6,600 nt of DNA from CAYNLX01 sp964441535 (GCA_964441535.1 CAYTXQ010000043.1:1-6600), one strand, 5' to 3'. Positions 1 through 6,375 are shown, numbered from the stretch's first letter. Made by a program: numbers and translations. Notes: generated from the sequence alone by a model not told the origin.

Positions 1-1550
1 TTTGAAGTATCTATAACTATATTTTCAGTAGTTAATATTAAAGATACTATATTTGCTGCTGCTTCTAAAGCTACTCTTTCTACCATAGTCGGATCTATAA
101 TACCATTTTTTTTCATATCAATTATTTTATTACTAACTACATCATATCCTATCCCAAAATCCTGTTTTATTACTTTATTGTATATTTTTTCTTCATCTAA
201 ACCAGAATTAATTAGTAATTGTCTAAAAGGTACTTCCAGAGCCATTTTTAATACTTTACTACCAATGTTTTTATCTTTTATATATTGAGATAGATATAAG
301 TAAGTAACTGCTCCTCCGGGTAGTATTCCTTCTTTTAAAGCTGCTTTCGTAGAACATAATGCATCCTCTATCTTCATCTTTTTTTCTTTCATTTCTAATT
401 CTGTTAATGCCCCCACTTTTATAATAGCAGCACTTCCAGTTAATCTTGATAACCTCTGTTTTAATATATCTTTTTCAAAATCAACTGTTTCTTTTTCAAA
501 CTGATGTTCTATTTGATTAATATAATGTTCTATTTCATTAATATTTCCTTTTCCATTAATAATAATAGTTTTTTCTTTAAACACCTGAATTTGTAAAGAT
601 CTACCTAAATCAGATATTTCTATATCACTTAAGTTTGTATTTAAATCATTACTTATAAATTTTCCACCTGTAATAATAGAAATATCTTTCAAAATATTCT
701 TTCTTTTTTCTCCTTCATCTGCAACTTTAACTACAGTAACATTTAATATATTTCTAACTTTATTTAAAATTAAATTAGATAATACACTTTCATCTATATT
801 TTCACAAAATATAACAAGATTACCATTAAGTTCTATTATTTTTTCCAAAATATTTACTATTTGATCTACAGAATCTATTTTAGAATCTGTTATTAAAATA
901 TAAGGATCAGAAAAATCTGCTACTAACTTAGAATTATCTGTAAGTAAAAAAGATGAAGCATATCCATAATCTAATTCATATCCGTTAACTATATCCAATG
1001 TAGTTTCAGTGCTTTGAGATTCTTCAATGGTTATTAGTCCATTAAGACCAATTTTACTCATTGATTCTCCTATAAGATCTCCTATGTCATTATTACCACA
1101 TGATATTCTAGCAATATTTTTTATTTCTTCTATTGTTTTAATTTCACAACTAAGTTGTTTCATTTTATCAACTATATCTTTCACACACTCAGTTATTTCT
1201 TCTTTTAATATCAATGGATTATATCCATTTTCTATATATTTTAATCCTTCATGTAATAAAGCCTGTGCAAGTATTGTAGCCGTTGTAGTACCATCTCCAG
1301 CCAAATCATTTGTATTTTGAGTAACCTCTTTTATTAATTCAACACCTACATTTTCTAATCTATTATCAAGTTCAATTTCTCTAGCAATTGTAGCGCCATC
1401 ATTAGTAATATATGGATTTAAAAATTCATTGTCTATTACAACATTTCTCCCTTTTGGTCCTAAAGTAACTTTAATAGTATCTGCAAGTTTATCTATACCT
1501 GATAAAAGAGCGTTTCTTGCTTCTAACCCTCTTATAATATTTTTACCCAT
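1..1550 (-). CDS. groEL: GroEL-like chaperonin (60 kDa), divergent, C-terminus beyond window
   Basis: ATP-driven cytoplasmic folding chamber, read here for 516 codons; the last roughly 20-30 residues lie outside the window. The equatorial core is well kept: TLGPKGRNV at residues 29-37, NDGATIAREI at 50-59 (D51), AGDGTTTAT at 84-92 (D86) and MKEKK...EDAL with D396, the counterpart of the ATPase aspartate D398 of E. coli. The rest is unusually diverged. The near-invariant apical APGFGDRRK is VADEGEKRK at 276-284. The substrate-binding stretch YxSPYF reads YASSFL at 197-202. The nucleotide-site GGG is GGA at 412-414. ATG at 1550 is chosen because it follows AGGTGA at good spacing and gives the usual GroEL N-terminus. 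The gene follows groES by 8 bases and must share its transcript. I am confident of the family; whether this is the cell's only GroEL or a specialised second copy cannot be told from this window. Confidence 0.95.
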   Translation of the reverse strand, partial: MGKNIIRGLEARNALLSGIDKLADTIKVTLGPKGRNVVIDNEFLNPYITNDGATIAREIELDNRLENVGVELIKEVTQNTNDLAGDGTTTATILAQALLHEGLKYIENGYNPLILKEEITECVKDIVDKMKQLSCEIKTIEEIKNIARISCGNNDIGDLIGESMSKIGLNGLITIEESQSTETTLDIVNGYELDYGYASSFLLTDNSKLVADFSDPYILITDSKIDSVDQIVNILEKIIELNGNLVIFCENIDESVLSNLILNKVRNILNVTVVKVADEGEKRKNILKDISIITGGKFISNDLNTNLSDIEISDLGRSLQIQVFKEKTIIINGKGNINEIEHYINQIEHQFEKETVDFEKDILKQRLSRLTGSAAIIKVGALTELEMKEKKMKIEDALCSTKAALKEGILPGGAVTYLYLSQYIKDKNIGSKVLKMALEVPFRQLLINSGLDEEKIYNKVIKQDFGIGYDVVSNKIIDMKKNGIIDPTMVERVALEAAANIVSLILTTENIVIDTS

Positions 1551-1554
1551 ATCA

Positions 1555-1561
1555 TCACCTA
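1555..1561 (-). promoter_or_regulatory. groEL ribosome binding site overlapping the groES stop
   Basis: The Shine-Dalgarno sequence AGGTGA (1560 to 1555) shares two bases with the groES stop codon TAG (1561 to 1559) and sits 4 bases before the groEL ATG. Such an arrangement normally couples translation of the two genes and helps set their ratio. It also fixes the groEL start. Confidence 0.75.
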
Positions 1562-1822
1562 CTCAATTATTCCTAAAATTTTATCTTTATCTATTAAAAT
1601 GTAATTTTGATTATCATAAAATATTTTATTACTATCTTCTGAATTAAATATAATTTCAATATTTTCTTTTAAATTATTATCTACAATATCATCACTTATT
1701 TTAATAATTTTACCTCTTTTTATATCTTCGTTTTTATCGTTTTTTATTATTAAACCTTGTTTAGTAACTGTTTCGTTTTCTATAATTTTTATTAATAAAT
1801 TATTATTTACTGGCTTAATCAT
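1559..1822 (-). CDS. groES: GroES-like co-chaperonin (10 kDa), divergent
   Basis: Lid subunit that caps GroEL as a heptamer. The product has 87 residues, slightly shorter than the usual 94-97. Recognisable parts are the N-terminal strand MIKPVNNNLLIKI, matching the usual RPLxDRVLVK with the D-R pair lost; a mobile loop at about 16-32 holding the hydrophobic tripeptide LII at 24-26, which in the family docks on GroEL; and a C-terminal YILIDKDKILGIIE at 74-87, close to the family's YLIxxExDILAII. The central region at 40-70 is poorly conserved and very rich in Asn, Asp, Lys and Ile. The ATG lies inside the upstream gene: the two overlap by 8 bases (ATGATTAA), so translation is probably coupled, and no separate promoter or CIRCE element precedes it. 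Identity is supported both by sequence and by the groEL gene directly after it. Confidence 0.88.
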   Translation of the reverse strand: MIKPVNNNLLIKIIENETVTKQGLIIKNDKNEDIKRGKIIKISDDIVDNNLKENIEIIFNSEDSNKIFYDNQNYILIDKDKILGIIE

Positions 1823-2585
1823 AATTATCTTCCATTTCTATTAAATATTTCCAATATTTTTTGGGCATAAAATTCATTTGGCATCTTAAATTCTTTCTCT
1901 CTTTTATAGTTATATTTTTATAATAGTTTTTCCATAAATCCTGATATAATTCTTCTTTATTATTATCTATATTATCAAAATTTATATCACTACAATCTAT
2001 AATAATGTAATTTTTCTTGTTGTATATAGAACATAAATTTCTTTTCTTATCTCTTATAATCCATAATTCATTTTTAAGTCTATCTTTAAAATGTTTTGAT
2101 AATAGTTCTAAAATATTATTTTCAGGTACAATTTCTGCATAAAGAACTTTATTAGATATCTCTCTAAATCTTAAAAATCCTTTCATACGATGAGATTCTT
2201 TCATAACTTTTGAACTTAAACTGTTCATATCTATAAACTCTTTTTTATTCTTCATAAAATTGAATTTATTTCCATATTTATAAACACTAATTATATATTT
2301 TAAAATTATAATTTCTTTATTAATATTTCCAGATAAGAAAGAAGTATAAACGTTATATAAAGTTTGATCCGAAAACTTTTTAAGGTAATTAAACATTGTA
2401 TTATATTTATCATTATCAGTTTTTATATACACAGGAGTTTCTAAAATATTATCTATATAATTATCTTCTGGAACTATTTCTCTTGGTATTATTTTTAACT
2501 TTAAAGATTCATATACTATACTTAAAAATCCTTCTATAGAGGAATCATATATATAAGTATTATCTAAAATTCTCCAGTTAGACAT
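1815..2585 (-). CDS. DUF4130 / TIGR03915-type putative DNA repair protein
   Basis: Partner protein of the radical SAM 'DNA modification/repair' family; its biochemical activity is not established. The 256 residues match the family from end to end: an N-terminal YIYDSSIEGFLSIVYES (11-27, family form YDGSFEGFL), the signature KESHRMKGFLRF at 129-140, YAEIVPENNILELLSKHFKDR at 149-169, and the C-terminal ERKNLRCQMNFMPKKYWKYL at 229-248. In many bacteria this protein is fused to a uracil-DNA glycosylase-like domain; here it ends just after the DUF4130 signature, so it is the stand-alone form. It overlaps the radical SAM gene by 22 bases and groES by 8. No strong ribosome binding site precedes the ATG, which suggests translation coupled to the upstream gene. 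I recognise the family with confidence. A role in nucleic acid repair or modification is inferred from family and neighbour. Confidence 0.88.
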   Translation of the reverse strand: MSNWRILDNTYIYDSSIEGFLSIVYESLKLKIIPREIVPEDNYIDNILETPVYIKTDNDKYNTMFNYLKKFSDQTLYNVYTSFLSGNINKEIIILKYIISVYKYGNKFNFMKNKKEFIDMNSLSSKVMKESHRMKGFLRFREISNKVLYAEIVPENNILELLSKHFKDRLKNELWIIRDKKRNLCSIYNKKNYIIIDCSDINFDNIDNNKEELYQDLWKNYYKNITIKERKNLRCQMNFMPKKYWKYLIEMEDNYD

Positions 2586-3817
2586 TTTACCACATCTTTC
2601 TTTGTAGGTTGAAATAACGATAATTGAATATTATCCTTATTTCTTTCTTCATTTATTAAATGTTCTGTTATAATATCTTTTCTAAAAATATTAGAAGAAG
2701 CAAAGAATTTTCCATTACAAGTTATAAAGTATTTTGCTCTTTTTACAGAAACTTTCATTTTTTTCAAATCATCAAAAGTAAGTTTACTATATTTTCTTGC
2801 AGTTATTATTTTTTTTGCAGATGTTATACCTATACCTGGTACTTTTATTAAAAATAAATAATCTACTGTATTTATTTCTATTGGAAAAAGATCCAAATGT
2901 CTTAACGCCCAGTCAGCTTTAGGATCTAACATTAAACTAAAGTTTTGATTATCTCTATCTAATAAATCTTCCACTTTAAAACCATAAAATCTTAAAAGCC
3001 AGTCAGCCTGATAAAGTCTGTTCTCTCTTAATAAGGGTATTTCCTTTATAGCCGGTAAATTCTCATCTTTATTAACTGGAACATATGCAGAATAATATAC
3101 TCTTTTAAGTTTTAATTTATCATAAAAATTTTCTGTCAATGATAAGATTTTATAATCAGTATCAGGGGATGCTCCTATAATCATTTGAGTAGTCTGACCT
3201 GCTCTAACAAAAGATTTTTTATTTTTTATTGTGTTTGATATATATTTCATTGGAGTAATTATCTTTTCTTTATCCTTATTAGGTGCCAATAACTTAAGAC
3301 TTTCATTAGAAGGCAGTTCTATATTTACACTCATTCTATCTACTAAAAGCCCCATTTTATCTATAAGTTCTTTACTAGCCCCAGGTATAGTTTTGGTATG
3401 AATATATCCATTAAAATGATATTTTTCTCTTAATAACTTTACTGCTTCATACATTTTACTCATTGTATAATCAGCATCTTTTATTATTCCAGAACTTAAA
3501 AATAATCCTTCAATATAATTTCTTTTATAAAAATTTATAGTTAAACTCGCTATTTCTTCTGGAGTAAAACATGCTCTTTCAATGCTATTGGAAGATCTAT
3601 TAATACAATATTTACAATTATATATACAAGAATTAGTCATTAATATTTTTAATAAAGAAATACACCTGCCATCAGCGGTAAAACTATGACATAATCCCGA
3701 AAATTTTGCATTACCAATTCCATTATTATTATTTTTTCTATTAGAGCCGCTAGAACTACACGAAACATCATATTTAGCACTGTCAGATAATATTTTAAGT
3801 TTAGTTAATACATCCAT
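2564..3817 (-). CDS. Radical SAM putative DNA modification/repair protein (TIGR03916 type)
   Basis: Radical SAM enzyme, 417 residues, whose substrate is unknown; the family is annotated as putative DNA modification/repair. Seen in order: N-terminal KYDVSCSSSG (15-24); GLCHSFTADGRCISLLKIL (41-59); the iron-sulfur cluster motif CxxxCxxC with C64, C68 and C71; radical SAM barrel to about 260; the ADWLLRFYGF region (271-280); and a helix-hairpin-helix DNA-binding element with VPGIGITSAKKI at 326-337. The C-terminus carries QLSLF (398-402), matching the sliding-clamp binding consensus. Extra cysteines at 20, 43, 52 and 83 might hold further clusters. I chose ATG 3817, preceded by GGGTGA at 5 bases, over the in-frame ATG at 3844, which lies within the predicted promoter and has no ribosome binding site. 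It is the first gene of the operon with DUF4130, groES and groEL. Confidence 0.92.
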   Translation of the reverse strand: MDVLTKLKILSDSAKYDVSCSSSGSNRKNNNNGIGNAKFSGLCHSFTADGRCISLLKILMTNSCIYNCKYCINRSSNSIERACFTPEEIASLTINFYKRNYIEGLFLSSGIIKDADYTMSKMYEAVKLLREKYHFNGYIHTKTIPGASKELIDKMGLLVDRMSVNIELPSNESLKLLAPNKDKEKIITPMKYISNTIKNKKSFVRAGQTTQMIIGASPDTDYKILSLTENFYDKLKLKRVYYSAYVPVNKDENLPAIKEIPLLRENRLYQADWLLRFYGFKVEDLLDRDNQNFSLMLDPKADWALRHLDLFPIEINTVDYLFLIKVPGIGITSAKKIITARKYSKLTFDDLKKMKVSVKRAKYFITCNGKFFASSNIFRKDIITEHLINEERNKDNIQLSLFQPTKKDVVKCLTGEF

Positions 3818-3822
3818 ATTAA

Positions 3823-3828
3823 TCACCC
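3823..3828 (-). promoter_or_regulatory. Ribosome binding site fixing the radical SAM start
   Basis: GGGTGA lies 5 bases before ATG 3817. The in-frame ATG at 3844 would add nine hydrophobic residues without a ribosome binding site, so this signal decides for the shorter protein. Confidence 0.7.
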
Positions 3829-3834
3829 AAAATA

Positions 3835-3863
3835 ATAATATCATAAATATTTTTACTTTGCAA
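3835..3863 (-). promoter_or_regulatory. Candidate sigma-A promoter of the radical SAM-groEL operon
   Basis: TTGCAA (3863 to 3858) and TATTAT (3840 to 3835) are separated by exactly 17 bases. The -35 matches the consensus at 4 of 6 positions and the -10 at 5 of 6. Transcription would begin near 3828, on the first G of the ribosome binding site, giving a leader of about 11 nt; that is short but workable. A more upstream TATATA is present at about 3883 to 3878 without a credible -35. No clear terminator ends the upstream epimerase gene, so some read-through is also possible. Confidence 0.5.
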
Positions 3864-3874
3864 ACGTTTGTTTG
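3861..3874 (-). promoter_or_regulatory. Dyad operator CAAAC-N4-GTTTG, LexA-like (or CcpA cre-like)
   Basis: A perfect 5+5 inverted repeat with a 4-base centre, overlapping the first three bases of the -35 element, where a bound repressor would block RNA polymerase. Its form follows the Bacillota LexA box CGAAC-N4-GTTCG with one change per arm, and clostridial boxes tolerate GTTT in place of GTTC. A DNA-repair operon under SOS control would make sense. However, the same DNA read on the plus strand, TTGCAAACGTTTGTT, also fits a CcpA cre site with one or two mismatches. The dyad is seen; which protein binds it is inference. Confidence 0.45.
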
Positions 3875-3898
3875 TTTTATATAAAGTTTAAAATTATT

Positions 3899-4912
3899 TT
3901 ATTTTTGCTTTTTTTCTTTAAAGAATCGTTTAATTAATGATATGTTTTTATGTTTTTTTGCAAGCAAAGGTTCTGATTTTTTTTGTAAAAAATAAATAAT
4001 AGGTTGACTGAAAATTCTAGCCATTAACCTTACAATTCCTTTAGTTTCTTTTTTTACTCTTGCATAATAAGTTTCTAAAGTATCATGTTGAAAATCTAAA
4101 ATATCATTTAATTTATAGCTATCCTTAAAATATCCACAATGAAAGTTTTGGTTAGCAAATGCCATATCTTTAAGATAACGAAAGTTTAAACCATAAATTT
4201 TAAACATTTCTCTAATAAACTTTCTATAGGTAGTACGACATTTTTCTCCTCCGCCTAAATTGAAGATTTTTCCCTTTAATTCTTCTAAATGAGATACAGC
4301 ATTGGCAAACGCTGTTCCTGTATCAACATTACTTGCAATTTCTAATCTTGTGTCAAGAGGCATATGAAACATTAAAGGATCAGTAGCTGGATAACCCATA
4401 ATACCTGTTAAACGAAAGATAGTATATGGTATATTAGAATGTTCTATTAACTGCTCGACTGCAATTTTAGTCTCTGCGTAATAGTCCCCTAAACTAGGTT
4501 TTAATGGATCACCTACTTCAATTAAGTGATCTTCTAAACGATCACCGTATACGCTTACTGATGATGAATAAATCAAAAATGGTTTTATCTTTTGCTTCTT
4601 TATAGCTTCAATGATATTTAATGTTCCATAAAAATTAACTTGTCTTGCTAAAAGTGGATTTTTATCAGCAAGAGGAGGAATAATAGCAGCTAAATGAATG
4701 ATTACATCTTGGTTTTCAACTAATTTCATAATTAAATTTTTATCATTAATTGAGCCATAGAAAATTTTTATCTTATCTTGAAAAGATTTAAGTTTCTGTC
4801 TAGTCTTCTTATTATCTAATTCTAAAACAGTAACTTCATAATTTTTATCAATTAATTTTTTTAAAGTCTCAAATCCAACATTTCCAGCTGCCCCGGTCAA
4901 TAATATTTTCAT
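3899..4912 (-). CDS. NAD-dependent epimerase/dehydratase (extended SDR family)
   Basis: Soluble Rossmann-fold oxidoreductase of the extended short-chain dehydrogenase type, 337 residues. The N-terminus holds the NAD-binding TGAAGNVG (6-13) after a first strand KILL; HLAA at 73-76 contacts the dinucleotide; the active site is visible as YSSS (115-118) and YAETK (145-149, YxxxK); FRLTG at 166-170 and NLGGGE at 218-223 follow the family pattern. Family members act on nucleotide sugars, but the C-terminal half (240-337) lacks a signature that names the substrate. The last 50 residues form an unusual, strongly basic tail (many Lys/Arg, ending KEKKQK), possibly for membrane-surface or nucleic-acid contact. 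AGAAAGGG lies about 10 bases before the ATG. It has its own candidate promoter and stands as a single gene, separated from the MerR gene by a terminator, so a functional link to its neighbours is not shown. Confidence 0.88.
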   Translation of the reverse strand: MKILLTGAAGNVGFETLKKLIDKNYEVTVLELDNKKTRQKLKSFQDKIKIFYGSINDKNLIMKLVENQDVIIHLAAIIPPLADKNPLLARQVNFYGTLNIIEAIKKQKIKPFLIYSSSVSVYGDRLEDHLIEVGDPLKPSLGDYYAETKIAVEQLIEHSNIPYTIFRLTGIMGYPATDPLMFHMPLDTRLEIASNVDTGTAFANAVSHLEELKGKIFNLGGGEKCRTTYRKFIREMFKIYGLNFRYLKDMAFANQNFHCGYFKDSYKLNDILDFQHDTLETYYARVKKETKGIVRLMARIFSQPIIYFLQKKSEPLLAKKHKNISLIKRFFKEKKQK

Positions 4913-4985
4913 TTAATCAGATCCCTTTCTATATATATTTTATCCTATTTAATAAAAACAATTATTATTTTATATATCTTTAAAT

Positions 4986-4994
4986 ATTATAACA
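4986..4994 (-). promoter_or_regulatory. Candidate extended -10 promoter of the epimerase gene
   Basis: TGTTATAAT contains a perfect TATAAT with the TG of an extended -10; no convincing -35 is present, as is usual for this class. Transcription would start near 4979 and give a leader of about 67 nt. The element begins inside the U-tract of the preceding terminator. Confidence 0.4.
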
Positions 4995-5018
4995 AAAAAA
5001 TCACTAATTTAATAGTGA
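4994..5018 (-). terminator. Intrinsic terminator after the MerR gene
   Basis: Stem TCACTA (5018 to 5013) pairs with TAGTGA (5006 to 5001) around a 6-base loop and is followed by seven T residues. The stem is short and has only two G-C pairs, so termination may be partial. It begins 8 bases after the MerR stop codon. Confidence 0.65.
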
Positions 5019-5025
5019 CCTGATT

Positions 5026-5712
5026 TTATATATAAAACTTTATTTTTTTAAATTTAAAGCTTCCTTCTTCAATTTCTTCATCTGAAATTATTTCAAATTT
5101 TTCTTTTATTTTATCAATAACATCTTTCTTATCTTCTAAAACATAAGTAGCAAGAAAATCAAAGTCTTTCTTTATGCCATTAATTATTTGATTTAAGAGA
5201 TTATCATCTAAAAAAACATCTTTCTCTATTGTAATCCAATTGTCCTCTGCAAAAACACAAAAATCATCAAAAAAAGTATTGTTTTTTTCAATAATATAAT
5301 ATTTTGCATTATTATCTCTTACTTCTAACGCTTGAGGACATAATGATTGTTTAATTCCGTTTATAATAATATATTCATTATAGTCGCTTTCTCTTATAGA
5401 ATACACAATTTGTTTTTTATTCTTTTCAATAAATTCATCAATCTTTTTCATGGTTTTTTCAAATCCTTTCTTTTTTATTTCAAAAATATCCATTTCTTTA
5501 CTTTCAATATACTTCTTTATCTCAGTTAATGTTAACCCCAATTCTTTAAGATTTTTAATTAAGGTTATTTCATTCAATTGAGTTTCTTCATAATATCTAT
5601 ATCCAGTAAAAAAATCCTGATAGGAAGGTTTCAATAAGTTAATATCATCATAATATCTTAAAGTTTTAATAGAAACTTCACTTATTTTAGAAAAATCACC
5701 TATTTTATACAT
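5026..5712 (-). CDS. MerR-family transcriptional regulator
   Basis: DNA-binding one-component regulator, 228 residues. Residues 1-70 are a complete MerR winged helix-turn-helix: YKIGDFSKISEVSIKTLRYY (2-21), DDINLLKPS, then the wing TGYRYYEE (36-43) and helices to IKKYIE. A Lys/Glu-rich helix at about 75-105 should form the dimer coiled coil. The remaining 120 residues are an effector domain I cannot assign; no cysteine pattern for metal or redox sensing is present (only C125 and C152), and no GyrI-like signature is clear, so a small-molecule ligand is the more likely signal. The start is well supported by GGAAAGGAG just before the ATG. The gene's own promoter has a MerR-type 19-bp spacer, so autoregulation is likely. 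No transporter or enzyme that would reveal its regulon is adjacent apart from the downstream epimerase. Confidence 0.93.
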   Translation of the reverse strand: MYKIGDFSKISEVSIKTLRYYDDINLLKPSYQDFFTGYRYYEETQLNEITLIKNLKELGLTLTEIKKYIESKEMDIFEIKKKGFEKTMKKIDEFIEKNKKQIVYSIRESDYNEYIIINGIKQSLCPQALEVRDNNAKYYIIEKNNTFFDDFCVFAEDNWITIEKDVFLDDNLLNQIINGIKKDFDFLATYVLEDKKDVIDKIKEKFEIISDEEIEEGSFKFKKIKFYI

Positions 5713-5733
5713 ATTATTCTCCTTTCCAAATAG

Positions 5734-5764
5734 ATTGTAACATTATAGTTAACTGGAGAGTCAA
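5734..5764 (-). promoter_or_regulatory. MerR-type promoter and operator (19-bp spacer)
   Basis: TTGACT (5764 to 5759) and TACAAT (5739 to 5734) are 19 bases apart. A spacer of 19-20 bp is the hallmark of promoters that MerR proteins activate by untwisting DNA. The spacer contains the palindrome AGTTAACT (5754 to 5747), flanked by imperfect arms CTCTCC and ATAATG, as in operators of the multidrug-sensing MerR group. Transcription would begin near 5727, at the ribosome binding site. Confidence 0.65.
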
Positions 5765-5799
5765 CACAATATTTTTATTATTACACTTTTTTATATTCA

Positions 5800-6353
5800 T
5801 TAAATTTTAAAATTATAAATTTTTTGTTCTTCTATATTTATTTTATTATTATTTTCATCAAACCAATCAAAAAAGTGCCACCATTCTTTAGCATATAATA
5901 CAAACCTGATCTATTCATTATTTCTTTTAAAATAATTGAATTTTTATTGCTTTTACTTGCATCTGATATAAGTTCACAACACTTAGTAGGCATACTCAAT
6001 TCTTTATTTGTCTTAATATCAACTAAAGTTACATCAACTGCCATTCCTGTATTATGCCAACTAATTCCATTTCCAAGAAGACCTGATTTTACCTCTTCTT
6101 TATATTTATCACATAATAACTTTGTTATATAATACGGTCTATAAGCTTCATAAATTCTAATTTTAAATCCTTTTTTATTTGCTAATTCATTTGCTTTTTT
6201 TAATTTTAATGCTGTTTTTTTAGTTAAATAAGCACTATTAGTTTTGTATAGTTTATCTTTAAAAAAATGATATAATTTTACATCAATACTAGGATCAATT
6301 TCTAAAATATTAACTAAATCAATGTTTTTGTTAAATATATTATAATCTACCAT
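5800..6353 (-). pseudogene. VanX/DdpX-type D-Ala-D-Ala dipeptidase, frameshifted
   Basis: Peptidase family M15D zinc enzyme that splits D-Ala-D-Ala or related muropeptide ends; no signal peptide, so cytoplasmic. The first frame (ATG 6353, 171 codons, stop at 5838) shows EAYRP with R72 at 69-73 and the zinc motif SWHNTGMAVD with H100 and D107 at 98-107. It then runs into an unrelated tail. The missing last motif EWWHF, bearing the catalytic Glu and third zinc His, is intact in another frame at 5886 to 5872 and continues as FDWFDENNN to a stop at 5802-5800. The frames join near 5900-5893 (TATTATAT), where two surplus bases (AT), or one missing base, explain the break. Repaired, the protein would have about 183 residues, close to DdpX (193) and VanX (202). 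A strong promoter remains, so the damage is recent, or it is an assembly error. Confidence 0.82.
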
Positions 6354-6375
6354 TCAATACGTCACTTCCAATTTA

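Noticed and set aside
1027..1647. Open frames on the plus strand opposite groEL and groES (about 1027-1320 and 1429-1647)
   Set aside because: They are antisense to strongly conserved chaperonin codons, have low-complexity Ser/Ile/Phe-rich products and lack convincing ribosome binding sites.
1815..2585. Uracil-DNA glycosylase fusion in the DUF4130 protein
   Set aside because: Some family members carry this extra domain, but the protein ends at residue 256 directly after the DUF4130 signature and the next gene is groES.
2660..2851. Plus-strand open frame opposite the radical SAM gene
   Set aside because: Phe/Tyr/Ser-rich shadow of the Lys-rich C-terminal coding region; no start signal or family resemblance.
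3773..3782. TTAGCACTG, resembling the left half of a CIRCE element
   Set aside because: It lies inside the radical SAM coding region and no GAGTGCTAA half follows at 9 bases on either strand; a chance match.
3818..3844. Longer radical SAM protein starting at ATG 3844
   Set aside because: No ribosome binding site, nine extra hydrophobic residues not typical of the family, and the ATG sits inside the predicted promoter; ATG 3817 has GGGTGA before it.
5838..5913. Programmed ribosomal frameshift in the dipeptidase gene
   Set aside because: No slippery heptamer of the X XXY YYZ type, no stimulatory hairpin and no known use of frameshifting in this family; a simple AT slippage or sequencing error explains it better.
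5347..6132. Plus-strand open frames opposite merR and the dipeptidase gene (about 5347-5529 and 5947-6132)
   Set aside because: Both are complements of recognised protein domains and have no independent support.
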